From assembly GCF_900096895.1 (NCBI RefSeq), contig NZ_FMYO01000002.1:124001-188000 (forward strand): a stretch of DNA of 64,000 bases, in the 5' to 3' direction. Both the position numbers and the translations under genes were made by a program. Positions within the stretch are counted from its first letter, which is position 1; each line of letters opens with the position of its first letter. Source of the DNA: Acinetobacter kookii. Lineage in GTDB: Bacteria; Pseudomonadota; Gammaproteobacteria; Pseudomonadales; Moraxellaceae. Below, piece by piece: positions 62,999 through 64,000 of the stretch. The notes beneath the pieces are model-generated. The model searched no databases. It saw nothing but the letters and a program-made list of their open reading frames with translations, and was not told the DNA's origin.

Positions 62999-64000
62999 AT
63001 GGAACACATCGAACGTGAATCGATGGAGTTTGACGTCGTCATCGTAGGTGCAGGACCGGCCGGTCTTTCTGCAGCGATCAAGATCCGTCAACTTGCAATT
63101 GAAAACAACCTGAACGATCTGTCGGTTTGTGTGGTGGAAAAAGGCTCTGAAGTCGGTGCGCATATCCTGTCCGGTGCAGTACTGGAACCACGTGCCATGA
63201 ATGAGCTGTTCCCGAACTGGAAGGAAGAAGGTGCCCCTTTAAATGTGCCAGTAACCGAAGACAAGACCTATTTCCTGCTCTCGGATGAAAAATCACAGGA
63301 AGCCCCGCACTGGATGGTGCCTAAAACCATGCATAACGACGGCAACTATGTCATCTCGCTGGGCAACGTGGTGCGCTGGTTGGGCCAAAAAGCGGAAGAG
63401 CTGGAAGTGTCGATCTTCCCGGGCTTTGCCGCATCGGAAATTCTCTATCATGCAGATGGTTCGGTAAAAGGCATCCAGACCGGTGACATGGGCATTGGCA
63501 AGGATGGCGAACCGACACATAACTTCACTCCAGGCTATGAACTGCATGCCAAATACACCCTGTTTGCTGAAGGCTGCCGTGGCCACCTCGGCAAGCGTTT
63601 AATTGCCAAATACAACCTCGATAAAGATTCAGATCCGCAGCACTACGGGATCGGCATTAAGGAACTGTGGGAAATCGACCCGGCGAAACACAAGCCAGGT
63701 CTGGTGATGCACGGTGCCGGCTGGCCGTTAAACGAAACCGGTTCGTCAGGCGGCTGGTGGCTGTACCACGCTGAAAACAATCAGGTGACTTTGGGCATGA
63801 TCGTCGATCTGTCCTATACCAACCCGCATATGTATCCGTTTATGGAAATGCAGCGCTGGAAAACCCATCCCCTGATCAAGCAGTATCTGGAAGGTGGCAA
63901 GCGCATTTCTTATGGCGCGCGTGCCGTGACCAAAGGCGGCTTTAACTCGCTGCCGAAATTCACCTTCCCGGGCGGTAGCCTGATTGGTGATGATGCCGGC
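62999..64000 (+). CDS. Electron transfer flavoprotein-ubiquinone oxidoreductase (5' part)
   Basis: The first 334 codons of an ETF-QO, the membrane-bound flavoprotein that passes electrons from ETF (fatty- and amino-acid oxidation) to ubiquinone. ATG at 62999 follows GAGGA. It begins with a dinucleotide motif VVIVGAGPAGLSAAIKIRQL, then GAHILSGAVLEPRAMNELFP, and continues with HYGIGIKELWEI and GWWLYHAEN, all family-specific. The frame stays open to the window edge; the C-terminal 4Fe-4S domain is outside. The incomplete end is due to the window, not a frameshift. Confidence 0.92.
   Translation, partial: MEHIERESMEFDVVIVGAGPAGLSAAIKIRQLAIENNLNDLSVCVVEKGSEVGAHILSGAVLEPRAMNELFPNWKEEGAPLNVPVTEDKTYFLLSDEKSQEAPHWMVPKTMHNDGNYVISLGNVVRWLGQKAEELEVSIFPGFAASEILYHADGSVKGIQTGDMGIGKDGEPTHNFTPGYELHAKYTLFAEGCRGHLGKRLIAKYNLDKDSDPQHYGIGIKELWEIDPAKHKPGLVMHGAGWPLNETGSSGGWWLYHAENNQVTLGMIVDLSYTNPHMYPFMEMQRWKTHPLIKQYLEGGKRISYGARAVTKGGFNSLPKFTFPGGSLIGDDAG

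Overview
The window looks like chromosomal DNA of an Acinetobacter or close relative (Moraxellaceae, Gammaproteobacteria). The supporting evidence is AT-rich intergenic DNA, an rppH-ptsP pair, a long alanine/proline/glutamine-rich RNase E, separate glyQ and glyS genes, a triplicated tRNA-Lys(UUU) cluster, an OprD-type porin beside aromatic catabolic genes, and ccctctcc/gggagagg palindromic intergenic repeats. The genus is inferred from protein and context resemblance; no database was searched.

Layout. 1-8.2 kb: a DUF2061 membrane protein, a LysR regulator, a full-length trifunctional OvoA (ovothiol synthase), a DUF2789 protein, a SerB-like HAD phosphatase, then rppH and ptsP. 8.2-16.2 kb: a YkvA-like membrane protein, an AidB-like acyl-CoA dehydrogenase divergent from a TetR regulator, a DUF2947-like orphan, katG, a DoxX-like protein and a metallo-beta-lactamase-fold hydrolase. 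16.3-18.8 kb: a CDF metal transporter with a perfect 20-bp palindrome upstream, and an EamA transporter. Between these two genes lies a 379-bp MITE-like element with 9-bp target duplications. It has inserted into, and split, the terminator of the EamA gene.

19.1-32.2 kb is the main accessory region: a combined hca-mhp pathway for 3-phenylpropionate and cinnamate. hcaE-F-C-B-mhpB-hcaD form one tight operon divergent from hcaR. A DUF1345 membrane protein, mhpC, an OprD porin and a second operon mhpD-F-E follow. Together they encode ring dihydroxylation, rearomatisation, meta-cleavage, C-C hydrolysis and the lower pathway to pyruvate and acetyl-CoA. No mhpA and no inner-membrane aromatic-acid permease is present in the window.

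32.8-48.7 kb is mostly housekeeping: a phosphoglycolate-phosphatase-like HAD protein, rluC, a long hairpin-rich leader and rne, a FATP-type acyl-CoA synthetase, four tRNA-Lys genes, a lipoprotein, a PspC protein, an HPP-CBS protein and glyQS. A HEPN-like orphan ends inside the glyS terminator. 48.7-64 kb holds small secreted or lipoproteins, a D-2-hydroxyacid dehydrogenase, an alpha/beta hydrolase, a methyltransferase, GFA and HI0933-type proteins, a TrmB-like methyltransferase, yacG, two paralogous tiny membrane proteins on opposite strands, a YcbL-like hydrolase, hemH, a DUF4062 protein, murI, a DUF1285 protein and the start of the ETF-ubiquinone oxidoreductase gene, which runs off the end.

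The most interesting observations are the terminator-splitting MITE, the 11-bp inverted repeat that would sequester the ovoA start codon, the fused hca-mhp island, the modular intergenic repeat family, the HEPN-like and DUF4062 proteins, and the structured rne leader with the arginine-rich and AT-hook-like RNase E tail.
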